50,169 bases of DNA from Oppiella nova (taxonomy: Eukaryota; Arthropoda; Arachnida; Sarcoptiformes; Oppiidae), in NCBI GenBank assembly GCA_905397405.1, contig CAJPVJ010000055.1:1-50169 (forward strand), read 5' to 3'. Both the position numbers and the translations under genes were made by a program. The number at the start of each line of letters is the position of its first letter. Within the stretch, counting starts at the first letter, position 1. Positions 37,734-50,169 of the stretch are shown piece after piece. The notes beneath the pieces were generated by a model. That model was not told the origin of the DNA, did not search any database, and worked only from the letters and a program-made list of their open reading frames with translations.

Positions 37734-37988
37734 TTCGAGTTTATATTATATTAATGCTCTATAAATTAAAAGGCATTTAATATATAATTTACTCATTTCT
37801 ATATGAAAATTAAATATCAGTTATAATAAACTCAAATAAAATTTCAATTTTTGGTCAAATATTCGAGTTTATATTATATGAATGCTCTATAAATTAAAAG
37901 GCATTTAATATATAATTTACTCATTTCTATATGAAAATTAAATATCAGTTATAATAAACTCAAATAAAATTTCAATTTTTGGTCAAAT
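37734..37988 (+). repeat. 127-bp tandem duplication (one mismatch) with a one-base 'a' junction
   Basis: Copy 1 is 37734-37860, base 37861 is 'a', copy 2 is 37862-37988. One substitution separates the copies (T at 37752, G at 37880). Length and junction are the same as at 4914, 29215 and 40074, although the mismatch means the overlap is not an exact string here and may involve two alleles. Confidence 0.95.
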
Positions 37989-40073
37989 TATTAGCGAAAA
38001 CAGCGATTAATAAAAGAGAAAATTCGATAAAACTTAAGAAATGGAAAAAATAATAGTTGTTATGCATTAGTTAATGGCAGGAAATATATATTATAATTAC
38101 TAAATTAAATACTATTTGTCGAAATACCAAAAAACTAAACTAAAATTATAAACTCCAGTATTAATCGATAGAATTAGTGCTAAAATTATATGCTTTTACA
38201 ATAAAAGGAAATTCAGCGCATTATGCATATGAAAAAATTGCATTATTTTTTATATACAGTATACTTTATATATCATATATTATTTTATTCGCAATTAACT
38301 TATAAGCGGTTTTAAAGTCACGCGATTACAATTAGCAGTAATGATAAGATATTTATATCACATTTTCTAACGCAAAATATTTTGTTTCTGAAGCTTTTTG
38401 CATAAATTTTAATTATGATAAGTCTATGTAATATATTTTAGCCCTAAGAATACCTGTATTTTAGATTTTGAATATGAATATGACTTTTATGAATAGATTT
38501 GTGTGAATATTATAAATGAGTTAAGAATACAACAATTATTTGATGAATAAATCTCTTATTGTTTTAATAAAGTGATTGCAAAATACATGTTAATTATTGG
38601 CGTAAAATAGGAATTAATTTAATTTCCTTGAGTTAGTCAATAGTGAATTCCAGTAATAATTAAAACCTTAAACGTATTACAGAAATAAACTTATATCTCG
38701 TTAAATAGTAATTATTTAGTAATTCATCATTTGATTACTTATTTGTATTTTCCCTTAATTTCAAGCCTCGGCTATGAATACATGTATAAAATTAATGCAA
38801 TATTAATGCAATTCTTCTGTTATTTTATTAAAAAACATTTCAATTTCATAACATTGAAAACGAATAAAAAACAGTTAATTTGTTAATTGTTTTTTATATT
38901 TTGCCATTTATTTGATGACTAGTGATGTAAAATTCAAGGAAACTTCTATTTTAATTTAAATTGAATGATAAATTATGATTAGTTGTTATCATAAAAATAT
39001 AAATCCTTTAAAAATTCAATTAATAACTATTTTTAATAGACGGAGAATCTCTTATTTAACGGCATCTCCTATTATATGACTTATGATATTTTACAACAAA
39101 ATTAAACAAATTATTTCCACAAAAAACTTCCTCTTATTTACAATTTCTTATATTTGTTTGAAATAAAGTATTTAACAATATTTTTTCTGATTTAATGTCT
39201 GACATGTTTTCAAACACATCATTGAATTTTTCAAAATTGCATTAAAATCTCAAATAATTCACAATTATTTTCATACAGACCTTGAATACTATAAAACTTG
39301 ATTAACAATTATTGATACCAATTATTCAATGTACTTATTTGTTAATCTATTACATTCTAGCCTTAGATGAGAAACATTTAATTAATTCATAGAAACATAC
39401 TTTCATTTATTCGTAACTTAATTCAATTCTTATAATTATTATGACATAAAATATTATATGTGTTTAGTTATCAAGTTTTATGATAAAATTCTAATTAAAA
39501 TATTTAACAAGATAAATCACATTTGGCTAATGCTGTGAATAAAATAATTTTCAATTAGAATTCAAGAAATATATTTAAATAATTGAGATTTGGGTCAAAA
39601 TCAAAGAGATTAAAGCGTTTTGACGAAAGAAAATTAAATATAAATTAAGAAAACAAAGAAGAAATGATTTTATAAATTCAAGAGTTGAGGAGAATATTTC
39701 AATTAATTTGAATATCTTAGAGATAAAGTCATAAATTTAATTAAGAAAATGCAAAACGACTTTTTCATATATAGAATAATATATTGATTTTTCATTTAGA
39801 AAATAATCAGCGCTTCATATCTTTTCATTTGAAATCATATTTAAAAAGCGTTGCTTTGGTTGAAATTAAAAAATTATAGAAAAATATTCTTGAAATAAAT
39901 TAAAAATTCTTGAAATTAGTTTTCCCTTAATATGTATGAAAAATGTTGGACTGATTTTCATTCATTTTGAGATGATTTTCATAAAATGAATGACTAATCG
40001 TATTATGAGAACTCAAATTCATAAAAGAAACACAAAAGATAGAAATTCATAAAATAATGAAAAAACTTTTTAT

Positions 40074-40328
40074 TTAAGCTGAATGCCATTAATTTCTGAA
40101 TGTTTTCTGTTATTATTAGTGTAATCAATAGTCGAGTAGAGAAATATAATTCGTCGCAACTATTATTAAATATTGAATATTAGACTTTGAATGAAGATTT
40201 ATTAAGCTGAATGCCATTAATTTCTGAATGTTTTCTGTTATTATTAGTGTAATCAATAGTCGAGTAGAGAAATATAATTCGTCGCAACTATTATTAAATA
40301 TTGAATATTAGACTTTGAATGAAGATTT
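40074..40328 (+). repeat. Perfect 127-bp tandem duplication with a one-base 'a' junction
   Basis: Copy 1 is 40074-40200, base 40201 is 'a', copy 2 is 40202-40328. Identical copies with sharp edges. The unit contains GCTGAATGCCATTAATTTC and ATTCGTCGCAACTATTA. Confidence 0.97.
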
Positions 40329-40931
40329 CGAGTTATGATATGTTTTTTGCTGTTTCTAAAAGTTATTCTCATATATCAGTTAACTATTATATCTATCATT
40401 AATACAATCATTCCTTAAAACCATTTCTGTAGAGAAGAAATAAATTATTAAAAAATTGCAAAAAAGATTCAATACATATATAATCATTAAAAGAAAACAT
40501 CGTTAGTATAAAAGTCGGTATTGATATACGAAAAGTGATTAGTATTTAGTATTATATTAATATGAAAACAAAAAATAGAAATATTGTATTGAAATAAATA
40601 TCGCATTTGTGAAAAATTAATGACTTTTTCCTAAATTATTTCTATAAACATGAAACCTAAGATACAATTTATTGTTAAATTTTTTTTGACCAAATTTTTT
40701 ATTCTATATTAAATAAAACTATTAAATATATTAACAATAATATACATTTTCAAAAATGGTAAAAGTATACATAAATTGTTATTGTAAAACATTTATAACT
40801 ATTTAAACATTATAAATTGTATGTTTATAAGAAAACTAAAATGATTTTGTTAAATATTATAATTGTTTAGTTAGTCAACAATTTTAATTGAAAGTTTTCA
40901 ATGGCATTTTACAATACAAATGCTATGATAC

Positions 40932-40949
40932 GCCTGTCAGGCATGACAT
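40932..40949. promoter_or_regulatory. Palindromic GCCTGTCAGGC with inverted TGTCA/TGACA pair
   Basis: An 11-base palindrome (40932-40942) overlaps TGTCA and TGACA in inverted orientation with four bases between (40936-40949). TGTCA/TGACA is the core bound by TALE-class homeodomain proteins. It stands out in a very AT-rich setting, but the function is a guess. Confidence 0.25.
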
Positions 40950-42511
40950 CAGATTGAGATGATTTCCTTTAAATCAAACTTTCATTTTTAACAGTCAATC
41001 AAAATTCATGTAAATTTATTAAATAAAATATTAATACTAAAACTAATTAAAATTTTCGATTACTTTTACTGGGATTTAAGTCATATACATATATAACATG
41101 GGTTTAGGTTTTTATATACTGTACTAACTTCATATCTATGAAGTCTTATTATGTTGAAATAACTATTGAATTACTTTTGCATACATTAAATATTTAATAA
41201 ATTAACTTTTGACCAAAGCTATGGACAACTTTTTTTCATTTAATTAGGACATTTCCCACACAAATACTGCACACAAAACAAATTATTGTAGTCTATTGGT
41301 AAGTGTAATTTTAGCAAGGATATTTTTCTAGAGTATTTACAATTTAGGGTAATATGAATATTCCTCAAAAGCTATTTGTATACCCTTTTTCATTAAATTC
41401 TAATCTAGATAAAATTATGACATTTAAACTTTTATCATCTTTATTAATACAATCAAATTGATGTAAATATAATATAATTCATTGTGTTTAATAAAATTCA
41501 AAAAGTATTAAAAGGTTGTTGTATAAGACTACTTTATCTTTTTGTTATAAAATAAACATTGTAAACTTGGTTGTGTAAATTGCACCAACTAAAAACATAT
41601 ATAAAACAAACAGTATAAAGGGTAACAGTAATTATTCACATATACAGAATGAGAGTAAGTATTCAGAATCATTGTATAGAATTATTTATATTGTAATAAT
41701 AATTATTGTTAGAAGTTCTCAATATTTCTATAAATACCTTGTATTGATTTAATTGCAGTGCAATATATCACACAATAAATATAAGTTTATATAAAAATTA
41801 TAAACATAAAAATAAAGTATCATTTTAATATTGTTAATTTAGTTGTTGTATTCATTATTTAAAACTCTGAAACAAATACGATATAATTTAAATGAGATTT
41901 TGTTAATAGATATAGAAATATATATTATATTTATGCAACTATTGATTCTCACAAAATTAATGAATTGGAAAAATAAATTCCATTTAATTATAATTATTAA
42001 TATAAGTTATGAATTGTTTTATATTTGCATTTAATGAAACTTAATTTATTTTCTTTTGTTTTACTTGATTTTCGATTTCAAAGAAAATTAACATTTGACG
42101 TGACATTCACCAAAAGTTTTGAATAAATTTTACTTTATTTACATCAAAGTTGCAAAAAACTCAATTTAACTATTTATCAACATTTAGTACATTGGTAATG
42201 ATGTGTTTTATCGCAAATGATTTGAGTAAACCTTTTTAAACATTCAGCATAAAAACAATGCAAAGAATTAAAAATGTCTAAGAAGTTCCAGATTATATTT
42301 TTTTGCATAAATATTACACAAAATCATATTAAAGAGCATTTGTTATAATTGAAGCACAAAATGAATGTATAAATAAAAATTCATGAACTGTCTGTGAACT
42401 CATTAAGCAGTCCTTCAATTATTATACGATATGAATGTAACTCAATATCAATGATCTTTAGAAGAGGAGAGAAATTATTAAATGTTTTAATGACTTTCAC
42501 GATCTGAAAGG

Positions 42512-42525
42512 CAACTCCGGAGTTG
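42512..42525. promoter_or_regulatory. 14-bp perfect palindrome CAACTCCGGAGTTG
   Basis: Perfect inverted repeat without spacer, with a CCGG centre, in very AT-rich sequence. It could be a dimeric protein site; no neighbouring feature supports a specific role. Confidence 0.35.
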
Positions 42526-45351
42526 AAATAAAACGCTTGAAAAGTATACTTTTGGTTTGATTTTTATTTTTGTTAATTAGTATTTGAAAAAATAGACTTC
42601 ACGTTCAAATCGTTCAAATGATAAAATAATTACAATGAAGTGCTTTGTAATCAAATTTATGAAGACATTGAAGTCTACGAAAAGGGAGAGAGAGAAATAA
42701 ATTTTGAAAAATTGAATGCAAACGTGAATTCCATCGCTTTATTGATGCCTTTGTTTAGCTGTAAATACTGTACACTATATGCTGTATATGCCATACACAA
42801 ACTATTGCTATACATTAACCTTCAAAACTAATTCAACTAATTTGCAAAAACTAAAAAACGGCGAATAATATAATCAATATAATGAAGGGTACGTTAGATT
42901 TTAATTACAAGTTTTTACATAAAGTTTGAAGAAAAGGTTTGACAAATGAAGGCTATGGCACACACTTTGACGGATCGGTCTCTTGTAATACGAAATTAAA
43001 ATTCGATTTCAAAGCAATTAATAATTATATATTAGAAATGATTGCCTCTCATTGCGAAACCATTCATATCATACATATCATACACTACACCAGATATGCT
43101 ATAACTTATAAAATCATCTAAAATATACAGATATTCACCGTACTATAGCACTCAGTCAATACTCGGGCATTCAAATTGCATTTTTCTCTTATTATGAGTT
43201 ACTTTTCAAGAATTACCTTTTTCTTAATAATCAAATAAATTAAATATATATTACTCTTAGCTCTGGATTCGTGTGATTCATTCACTCAAAACATCAATTT
43301 TCAAACTTATTTAGTATTCAATATTTTCTCATTAGTTTTGGTTGCCTCTCATGTGCTGTATTTTTAAGGTTGAGCTGTAGTGCCGGTGCTCTGGCGATAG
43401 TGTGCTATAGTTGGCCACTAATGTGATTCAAATTATACGCTCTTAAACAATGAAATACTATTTGTTTTAATAAATAATAAGAAACAAGTGAAACAATAAT
43501 TTTGTGCATTAAATACGGAATAACTTTGTACTCGTATTATACGAAAACACACTATCATTACATTCACCACAACTCTTAATAAAATTTTCAAATACCTTAT
43601 GAAATACACTATAATTATGCAAATTTTTAAGTCTATTTCATGTGTTTATAATAAATTCGTAATTTTTTCCACTCACAGAATAAATTGTTTTTTAATTTGC
43701 TCCCAAACTAATGTTAATTAAGCGTTTATAATGAGACAAAATATAAGTTATTGAAACTAATGACAAAATATTCTCTCCTAAAACATAATAGCTTTGCTAT
43801 GAAATCACATTTAAATGACATCAAAATATTTGTTATACCTCTCCGACACCAATTAGTTGTGTTCAGAGTTTTCTCGTCAAATAGCAATCAATTATACCTT
43901 ATATCCAAACCAACACTTCATAAAAACAATTTTTGATTGAGTACTAGAATATAATTGACTTATAATTAACGAAAATTTATTCTTTACTTAAGGCAATAGA
44001 AGTTGTTTTTGTAATTAATCTCATATTATATTAGTTTGAACTCAAATTTCTCAACAATAATATTCAAAATGCACTGAAATTTAAATAATTATTTTTCTGT
44101 TTACAAACCAATAGAAAACCGTAAAAAATATTGATTTTTAATAAAAAGTAATTATTTTTTTTCGCTCAAAATGTTATGTTCATATGCATGTTTGGGATTT
44201 TGTTGAAAATTGCTACATTTAACAAACTATTTATTAATTTGAGTCTCAATTTAGATAATGTCCATCGATTTGAGATTAATATAAGGCTTATGTGCAGTGA
44301 GTCGTGAGCCGACAATTTTAATTTCTATGGCCTTTGGTTTGCATATAAACTAATAATTATAAACCAAAAGAGGAAATCTGAGTTCAGGAATGAAATAAAT
44401 AGCTTCAAGTGCATTATAAATAAGTAATGCTTTTTTGTTTAGTTGAACTTCAACTCTATTTTTAAACAAATTAACAAAAAATTGTATTTTTCTAACAATT
44501 TTGTAAACAATTATTATTTGCTGAACAGGAAAATGTAAATCGTTTGCAATCATTATATTGGAAAAGTTCATCAAAAGTATTAACAAATATAACAATTAAA
44601 GGGGAATATTTGTGGAAACATCTAAATTTATATAATGATAATAATGAGTGCAAAATTGTATTCTCATTCTGCACTCTATTTTGTATTCATTGACACAACA
44701 TGTATTGAAATGACATTTAATTCAATTTTAAAAGTCGACTACAAAAGAAAAAATCAGTCATTAAAGCGAAAAATAATGACAACATTTTTTTAAAAACATA
44801 ATTGAATACAGAATTCAAAACACGAATTCAAAGCCAAATAATAATAATAATAATCGTAATATGTCTAATAAATAAAACATTAAAAGTTTTTATCTCAAAA
44901 TAGCGACAAAATTAATGTAAATTATTTGTAAAGCTTGAAATCAATTAATAAAAAAGTTGATAATAATTCAGATATCATTAGAATAGTAGAGACAGAAAGA
45001 GAGACAGAAAGGGAGACAACAAAGCGTTTGAATTAATAAATAGCAAAAAAGAGGAGACGACTGAACACAACACGAATACCTGTCAACGAGTTTTTGTTAT
45101 ATGACTTATGTATGGACTGCCTGTTCGGACGCGACTACCGATTCTAATACTGTGTGTTATGTTTTCATTATTTATGTTTACATCGTTTGTAATTAAGGAC
45201 TTATTAGGGTCGGTGTACCAGCACTTCCTCACCCAAACACTATGTGTGGGAATTGCATATTAGAGGCTCTGTTTTATGAAAGACTTGACTGATAGAGTGA
45301 ACTTCCCTTCATATATAGCTATGATTCATATACGCCTAACACAGCCAGCAC

Positions 45352-45375
45352 ATCCATACATCCATACATCCATTT
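45352..45375 (+). repeat. CATACATC tandem repeat
   Basis: Three units of about eight bases in CATCCATACATCCATACATC. Confidence 0.85.
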
Positions 45376-46387
45376 ACGACAACACATCTACTAATTAATG
45401 ATTACCTCCACATAGACTACAAACTTTTTTTACCAAATCTAAACATTAATACCTGAGCCGCCCATTCAACCATTGCATCTCTGTGTACGGTATACCTATA
45501 GCACAGGGGATGCCCTACTGGCGCACAATTATCGCTCATATAATATAATTCATTAAACATTTTGCTGGGATTGGGATGCGAGCAGAGCTTATCAGAGGAC
45601 AGACTATACATTCATTTTCATAATAAAATATACGATTCGTATGAGTAGTCCATAGTTGCCGTCACAATAAAAAACTATTGCCTCCGCTTTTTCTCCCTTT
45701 CATTTGAGTGTCTGTTTTGATGACTACCCCCTCATAACAAAACGCACGCATATCTAAAATAAAGAAATGTGTGATATGTCTGTTCCCTTCACTACTATTT
45801 ATGCATTTTTTCTCAACTCGTTTTTTGCTACTGCTTTAGCTCTGAGGCATTAAAAAAGATTTTTAATTAAATTTTTAATATGAGAGAGAGTGTGGAGAGA
45901 AGTTCACAAATTTCATCGGTTTCTCACTATAGCGCGAAAGTTGTGATTAATTTTTTTGTGCACGAATTTCTCTATCGATTTTCCCTCTGCTTTATATTTC
46001 ATTTAATAAATTTATGTATTAAAAAATGGAGACCTCGTGTACTTGTAATTAGACATTTTTTCTAGTTTCAGAGGTATGGGAGATGTGCTTAACTATCATA
46101 TGACTGGTGTGGATGTGAGTCGGGAAATATGGATATATGGATATATGGAAGGGTAATCACAGCGAGATGTCTGTGCTTAAAGCTGACTCGCCCTCACACT
46201 ACTTATATTACAGACACATAGAGATACTCATAGTCATAGGAATGGCATGGTTTGGGCTCGGGTTGACTAGCGATTCATTGGCATTTGGTTATGAGAGTTG
46301 TGTGTCTCGTGTGATACCTTCTCCTCCACCCATTCATATGAATATTGAGCTCATAATGAAATAGTCATTAACTGATGGCAACCTTTG

Positions 46388-46500
46388 TATTGATGCATAA
46401 ATCAGCGAACAATCTGTACGATAATGAGTATCGCCTTATTATTAGCGATCGGAATCGCCTTTGGATCTACTTTTAGATCACTATTTCGTTTGCATCAATA
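46388..46500. other. Cloverleaf-like inverted-repeat cluster
   Basis: An outer 10-base perfect stem (46388-46397 with 46491-46500, TATTGATGCA and TGCATCAATA) encloses three successive small hairpins: 46419-46433 (CGATA, 5-base loop, TATCG), 46445-46458 (GCGAT, 4-base loop, ATCGC) and 46464-46479 (GATCTA, 4-base loop, TAGATC). It has no tRNA A or B box and the arms have the wrong spacing for a tRNA. Chance is a real possibility in AT-rich DNA. Confidence 0.3.
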
Positions 46501-48718
46501 AAATAGAAATATTTGATGTATAATACACGAGAGGAAAACAATAAAAATTGTAATGAAAAGCACCTGCAAGTCAGTACAGCCTTTAATTAAAATTGCATAT
46601 AATATGATAAAATCAATATTAATGTAAATTATATGACATTTGCAAATATAAGGTTAAAAATTTTTATTACTATAACTAAGGATTTAATGTCTGATATTTT
46701 TAATTTAGAGCATAATAATTATGTCGTTTCGATATTCAATTCATTTCAATTTCAATACACATATAAGTCATTAAATATAGTGATAGAGAGAAACATCATT
46801 TCATTAATGAAAAAAATCTAAAACATTAGTCCAAACGAGAGAATGAATATAATTGAAAAGTTTTGAAGAAATCATTAAAATTCAATTTAAGCGAAGAATC
46901 AAATAAATGGATTCAAAATATTTTCTTTTAAAAACCATAACTTCAAACATAAACTTTTATCCAAATTAGTAATAAAAGTCAATATAAATTTAATTTAAAA
47001 ATTTTGTTTTTAAAAACTTGAAGAAAATAAACTTTTAAGGAAAAAATAGTGCAGTTTTTAACGAATGCTATACTTTATTAAGAATTTCTTTTACCAAAAC
47101 ATTAATCAAATTTAATCATTGAATGGAAGAGAATATAAGAGCAGAAGAGTATCAAAATTGACAAAAATTTTTCTCAAATGGAAATTAGGAATTAAATGTT
47201 GAAATCTCTATGCAAATGCAATATATTAAACACCAAAATCAAATCTAATATATACTGCGAAATCTAATTTGAAAACTTCGCGAAACTTAAGAAATATTAA
47301 AAAAAGATAAACATTTTAATTGCGCTCTTTATTGGCATTCATCCGACCGTTAATAATGTTTTATAAGGAATTCGTAGCCTCTTTTGTATATAAAATTTTT
47401 CTTTTAATATAATTGTATTGAAATAAAACAATTAAATTCTAAAATCAAATTCTGAGATCAAAATCTCAAATTAGATAAAAGAGTAGAGAGAATGAAAATG
47501 AGAGAAAAAAGGAGAAAATAATTATAAAATTCTTAAGTGAAGCGAAAAGTTCTGAAGAAAATTTTCTAATGAATTAAATGGATTATTGATGAAGAAAAAC
47601 AAAATTACATAAAATATATATAAGTTATAAGAATAGGCTTTTTATGAATAATCGGCATAAAAAATCTGTTCTGTGGCTAACGCTGAATACAATGAGAAAA
47701 ACCCAAATTTTATTTATTTTGAAAACTTTATGAAACATAATATAATTACGCGAACGAAGAATAGATATAAGTAATTATGATTTCTTACCTGAGATTTTGA
47801 CTAATTTGTTGTGTTGGAGTGAATGAGAATATAATGATAATCGTTATGTCCTGTCCTTGTCGTCTGAGGTAACACTGATTATTAAATGAACAGTGATTTA
47901 CAAATTGAAAACTTACAGAAATATCTCTACCGAATAACTTATTCACAGTCTGATGAACAGACTTAAGGAAAGTTATTGAAAGCTGGTGTCTAAGTATAAT
48001 ATCATCGCCCAAATACTACTTAAAAATTTTTAACTATCTTTTTGCTTTAAGTGATATAATTATTTACTAAATGACTATATTATGACCCAAAGCACTGGGA
48101 TTACAATTAATGTAATGCAAAGTAACGACAACTTCACTCTCATTAAGAAATGCTATAATTATAAGCGAGACTAAGGTATGAAAGCTGTGTTCACAACAAG
48201 ATATGCCATAATATCGTTATTACATCATATCATATGATATTATATTAAGATTTGATAAGAAAAGTAAAGCAATCGTTTTGTATAATACCTTTAAAAAGTC
48301 ATTATAACAAGAGAAAAACATAAATACATTAAAACATTAGTAAAAAAGTTTGCGTCACATTAGAAAAATGTATTCATTCAGGAAAAATAATTATGAATAT
48401 TTCCTTCCCTTTGCATTGTTAATGACTGAGAGAATTGAACAATTCATTAGAAGTGAAAGGCAGCCAATGTTTAGCTCCAATACTAATCACATTTAGAGGT
48501 ACTGTACAACTAATGCCACACTCACAATACCCTACAATACAATACTCTGCAAACGTTATAAAGTATTTTTAAGGGAAGTCAAAGAAAAACAATTTAGAAA
48601 AAGAAAAATTGTAATTAATAACAAGCAATTTAGCCAAAGCACTGCTCCTATAAAATATGAATACAAAAGCAAATTTAACAAAATTTTTAATCAACAAAAT
48701 GCTCAACTATTTATTGAT

Positions 48719-48750
48719 TCTCTCTCACTCACTCACTCACTCTCTCTCCC
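48719..48750 (+). repeat. TCTC/ACTC-rich microsatellite
   Basis: CT tract with a run of CACT tetramers (TCACTCACTCACTCACTC). Confidence 0.9.
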
Positions 48751-48837
48751 AAACTAACTTTTATAAAGCTATGTCTCATTTGCAGGAATTTTGAAGGCAT
48801 CGTTTATCTATAAAATAAGGAGAATAAATACTAAGTG

Positions 48838-48857
48838 GAGAGAGAGAGAGAGAGAGA
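48838..48857 (+). repeat. (AG)10 microsatellite
   Basis: GA tract about 90 bases after the CT tract, in opposite orientation. Confidence 0.93.
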
Positions 48858-50169
48858 TGCGAATATTGCAATTGAATAAAATGAGAGACTGTATGTTGAT
48901 TGATATGTAGTAATTTACACAAATTTGTATTGTTTTTTCCAAACTCTAATTTAACTCCACTGTATATTATTTGATGGCCCATCCAATGAGACATTTGAAT
49001 GAACAGAATATAAGAATATTAGCGCAGAATTGGATTCAAAAATGAGAACAAAAAATGAGAGACAATGAGAGGGGGAGCGAACGAAATGAGTGAAAATGAG
49101 TGGAAATGTGAAAAAATTGAATAAAGAATAAGTGAAGAGAGAATTTAATGTTCAAAATTTATTCGGTTTATAAGTGTTTTTCCTCTAATAATAGTAAAGA
49201 TATGATGAGTTTTCGGATAAAAACGAACAGTATTTTTGAGTCAAATGTATTTTCTTTACGTTTATTTTTTTGTTCTTTATTTTAGTGAATAAATGGTGAA
49301 TTTGAACTCAAAAACACCCACAGCTCACGATTGCGAGAGATATTAGGGCTGGTAGTAGTGGTGGTAGTAGTTGTGAGGCAATGCTTGTTAGCACAAGTTG
49401 TGTGTCGTTCGCGTGTTAACTAATTAATCTACTCTTACTTTTACAATAAATTGGATATTTTGTTTGGGGCTTAACTTTCCTAAAATCTAAGAGTGAGTGC
49501 GAGAGAGTGAGTGCGAGAGAGTGAGTGCGAGAGAGTGAGTGCGAGAGAGTGCGAGAGAGTGAGCGAGTGAGAGGTGTAAACATATTTTTTGCTATTAAAA
49601 GAGCACATATGTGTGAGTGTGTAAGTGGTGTGTATTTAAACCCAAAACAAGCAATAGATTAACGAACACACAACCCGTTCCTTTCACTCTCACTCTTTGC
49701 TACCAGTCCTCTCACTAACTGACTATTAATATAGTTATATCGCGTGTCAGTCAAACTGAAAAGGGATGAAAATAAGGAAAAATAAAATGCAGGAGAGAGT
49801 AGTGTATAGAACACAGACTAATGCTATTAATCTATGATATGATGTCTAGGAGTCGGTGTAACGGTTTGTGTGTGAAAAAAGTGTCGCGTTTATAGCGAAA
49901 CACAATGTTTTCTAATATGTTGTTCAAAGTGTTGTCTCGATTACATTGGAAATTAATATCGAGTATGCATATAAGCAATGTTTTTGCATATCGAGCTATA
50001 TATGAATATTGCAATTAATAGTGAAATAGAGTAGAGTATTATATATGAAATGTATGTACGCTTGTAATTACCGTTGCCTTACAGGTCGCCTCTTAATTGA
50101 GCGCCTGTTTTGTTTTGGCAACCAAACCATACCCAACACTAATACTAAACTAATGCAAATGTAAACACT
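48858..50169. other. Noncoding right end of the window
   Basis: No gene supported. It contains the 14-bp minisatellite listed separately, and GA-rich words return as in the left part of the window. Confidence 0.5.
49491..49572 (+). repeat. 14-bp minisatellite GTGAGTGCGAGAGA
   Basis: About four full units followed by shortened GTGCGAGAGA and GTGAGCGAGTGAGAGG variants. It looks like a GA tract that has acquired a longer unit. Confidence 0.93.

Larger units (their letters stand above)
36951..48718. other. Very AT-rich noncoding block without GA/CT tracts
   Basis: About 11.8 kb of markedly AT-rich sequence with poly-A/T words and no supportable gene. The dinucleotide tracts common elsewhere are absent, and CACTGG words are almost absent. 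Less AT-rich islands lie at about 40930-40960, 42505-42535, 43375-43430, 45050-45600 and 46080-46330. No RNA gene or mobile element was recognised. Confidence 0.65.

Noticed and set aside
5169-50169. Retrovirus-like, LINE or DNA-transposon coding remnants
   Set aside because: No reverse transcriptase, integrase, capsid or transposase motif could be read in any frame.

Overview
The window looks like an arthropod nuclear genome: AT-rich, full of (GA)n/(CT)n microsatellites, and carrying one clearly recognisable gene fragment. That gene is a zinc-finger homeobox protein of the ZFHX3/ZFHX4 (ATBF1) family, called zfh2 in insects. The protein words match this family closely, but I cannot place the animal more precisely than arthropod; a mite or other chelicerate would fit the texture.

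Layout. Bases 1-2084 are upstream sequence with a GA tract and candidate splice acceptors. Bases 2085-4688 are the N-terminal coding part of zfh2: five C2H2 fingers, an acidic conserved block, and Ala/Gln runs. A short linker near 4128-4240 is out of frame. From 4688 on, the sequence is no longer zfh2-like. No homeodomain or later finger block appears anywhere downstream, so the gene continues outside the window, lies across a very long intron, or has been cut by assembly. The remaining 45 kb holds no other gene I can support. It consists of microsatellites, minisatellites and several direct duplications. A very AT-rich block (about 37.0-48.7 kb) nearly lacks the GA tracts and CACTGG words seen to its left.

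The strongest unexpected signal is structural. Four unrelated places carry a repeat of exactly 127 bases, in tandem, with one single 'a' between the copies (junctions at 5041, 29342, 37861 and 40201). A fifth repeat, again exactly 127 bases, is inverted and joins the first base of the window to the end of the zfh2 exon (1-127 with 4688-4814). One fixed length at unrelated sites is best explained as contig-overlap scars of a de Bruijn assembly with an overlap of 127, with a single unknown base written as 'a'. Larger imperfect duplications at 17.4-18.5 kb and 28.0 kb also have an 'a' exactly at the join and may be unmerged alleles.

I did not find a convincing new biological system. The most useful leads are the assembly scars, the disturbed zfh2 reading frame, the compartment boundary near 37 kb, and a few small structured or palindromic elements in the AT-rich block.
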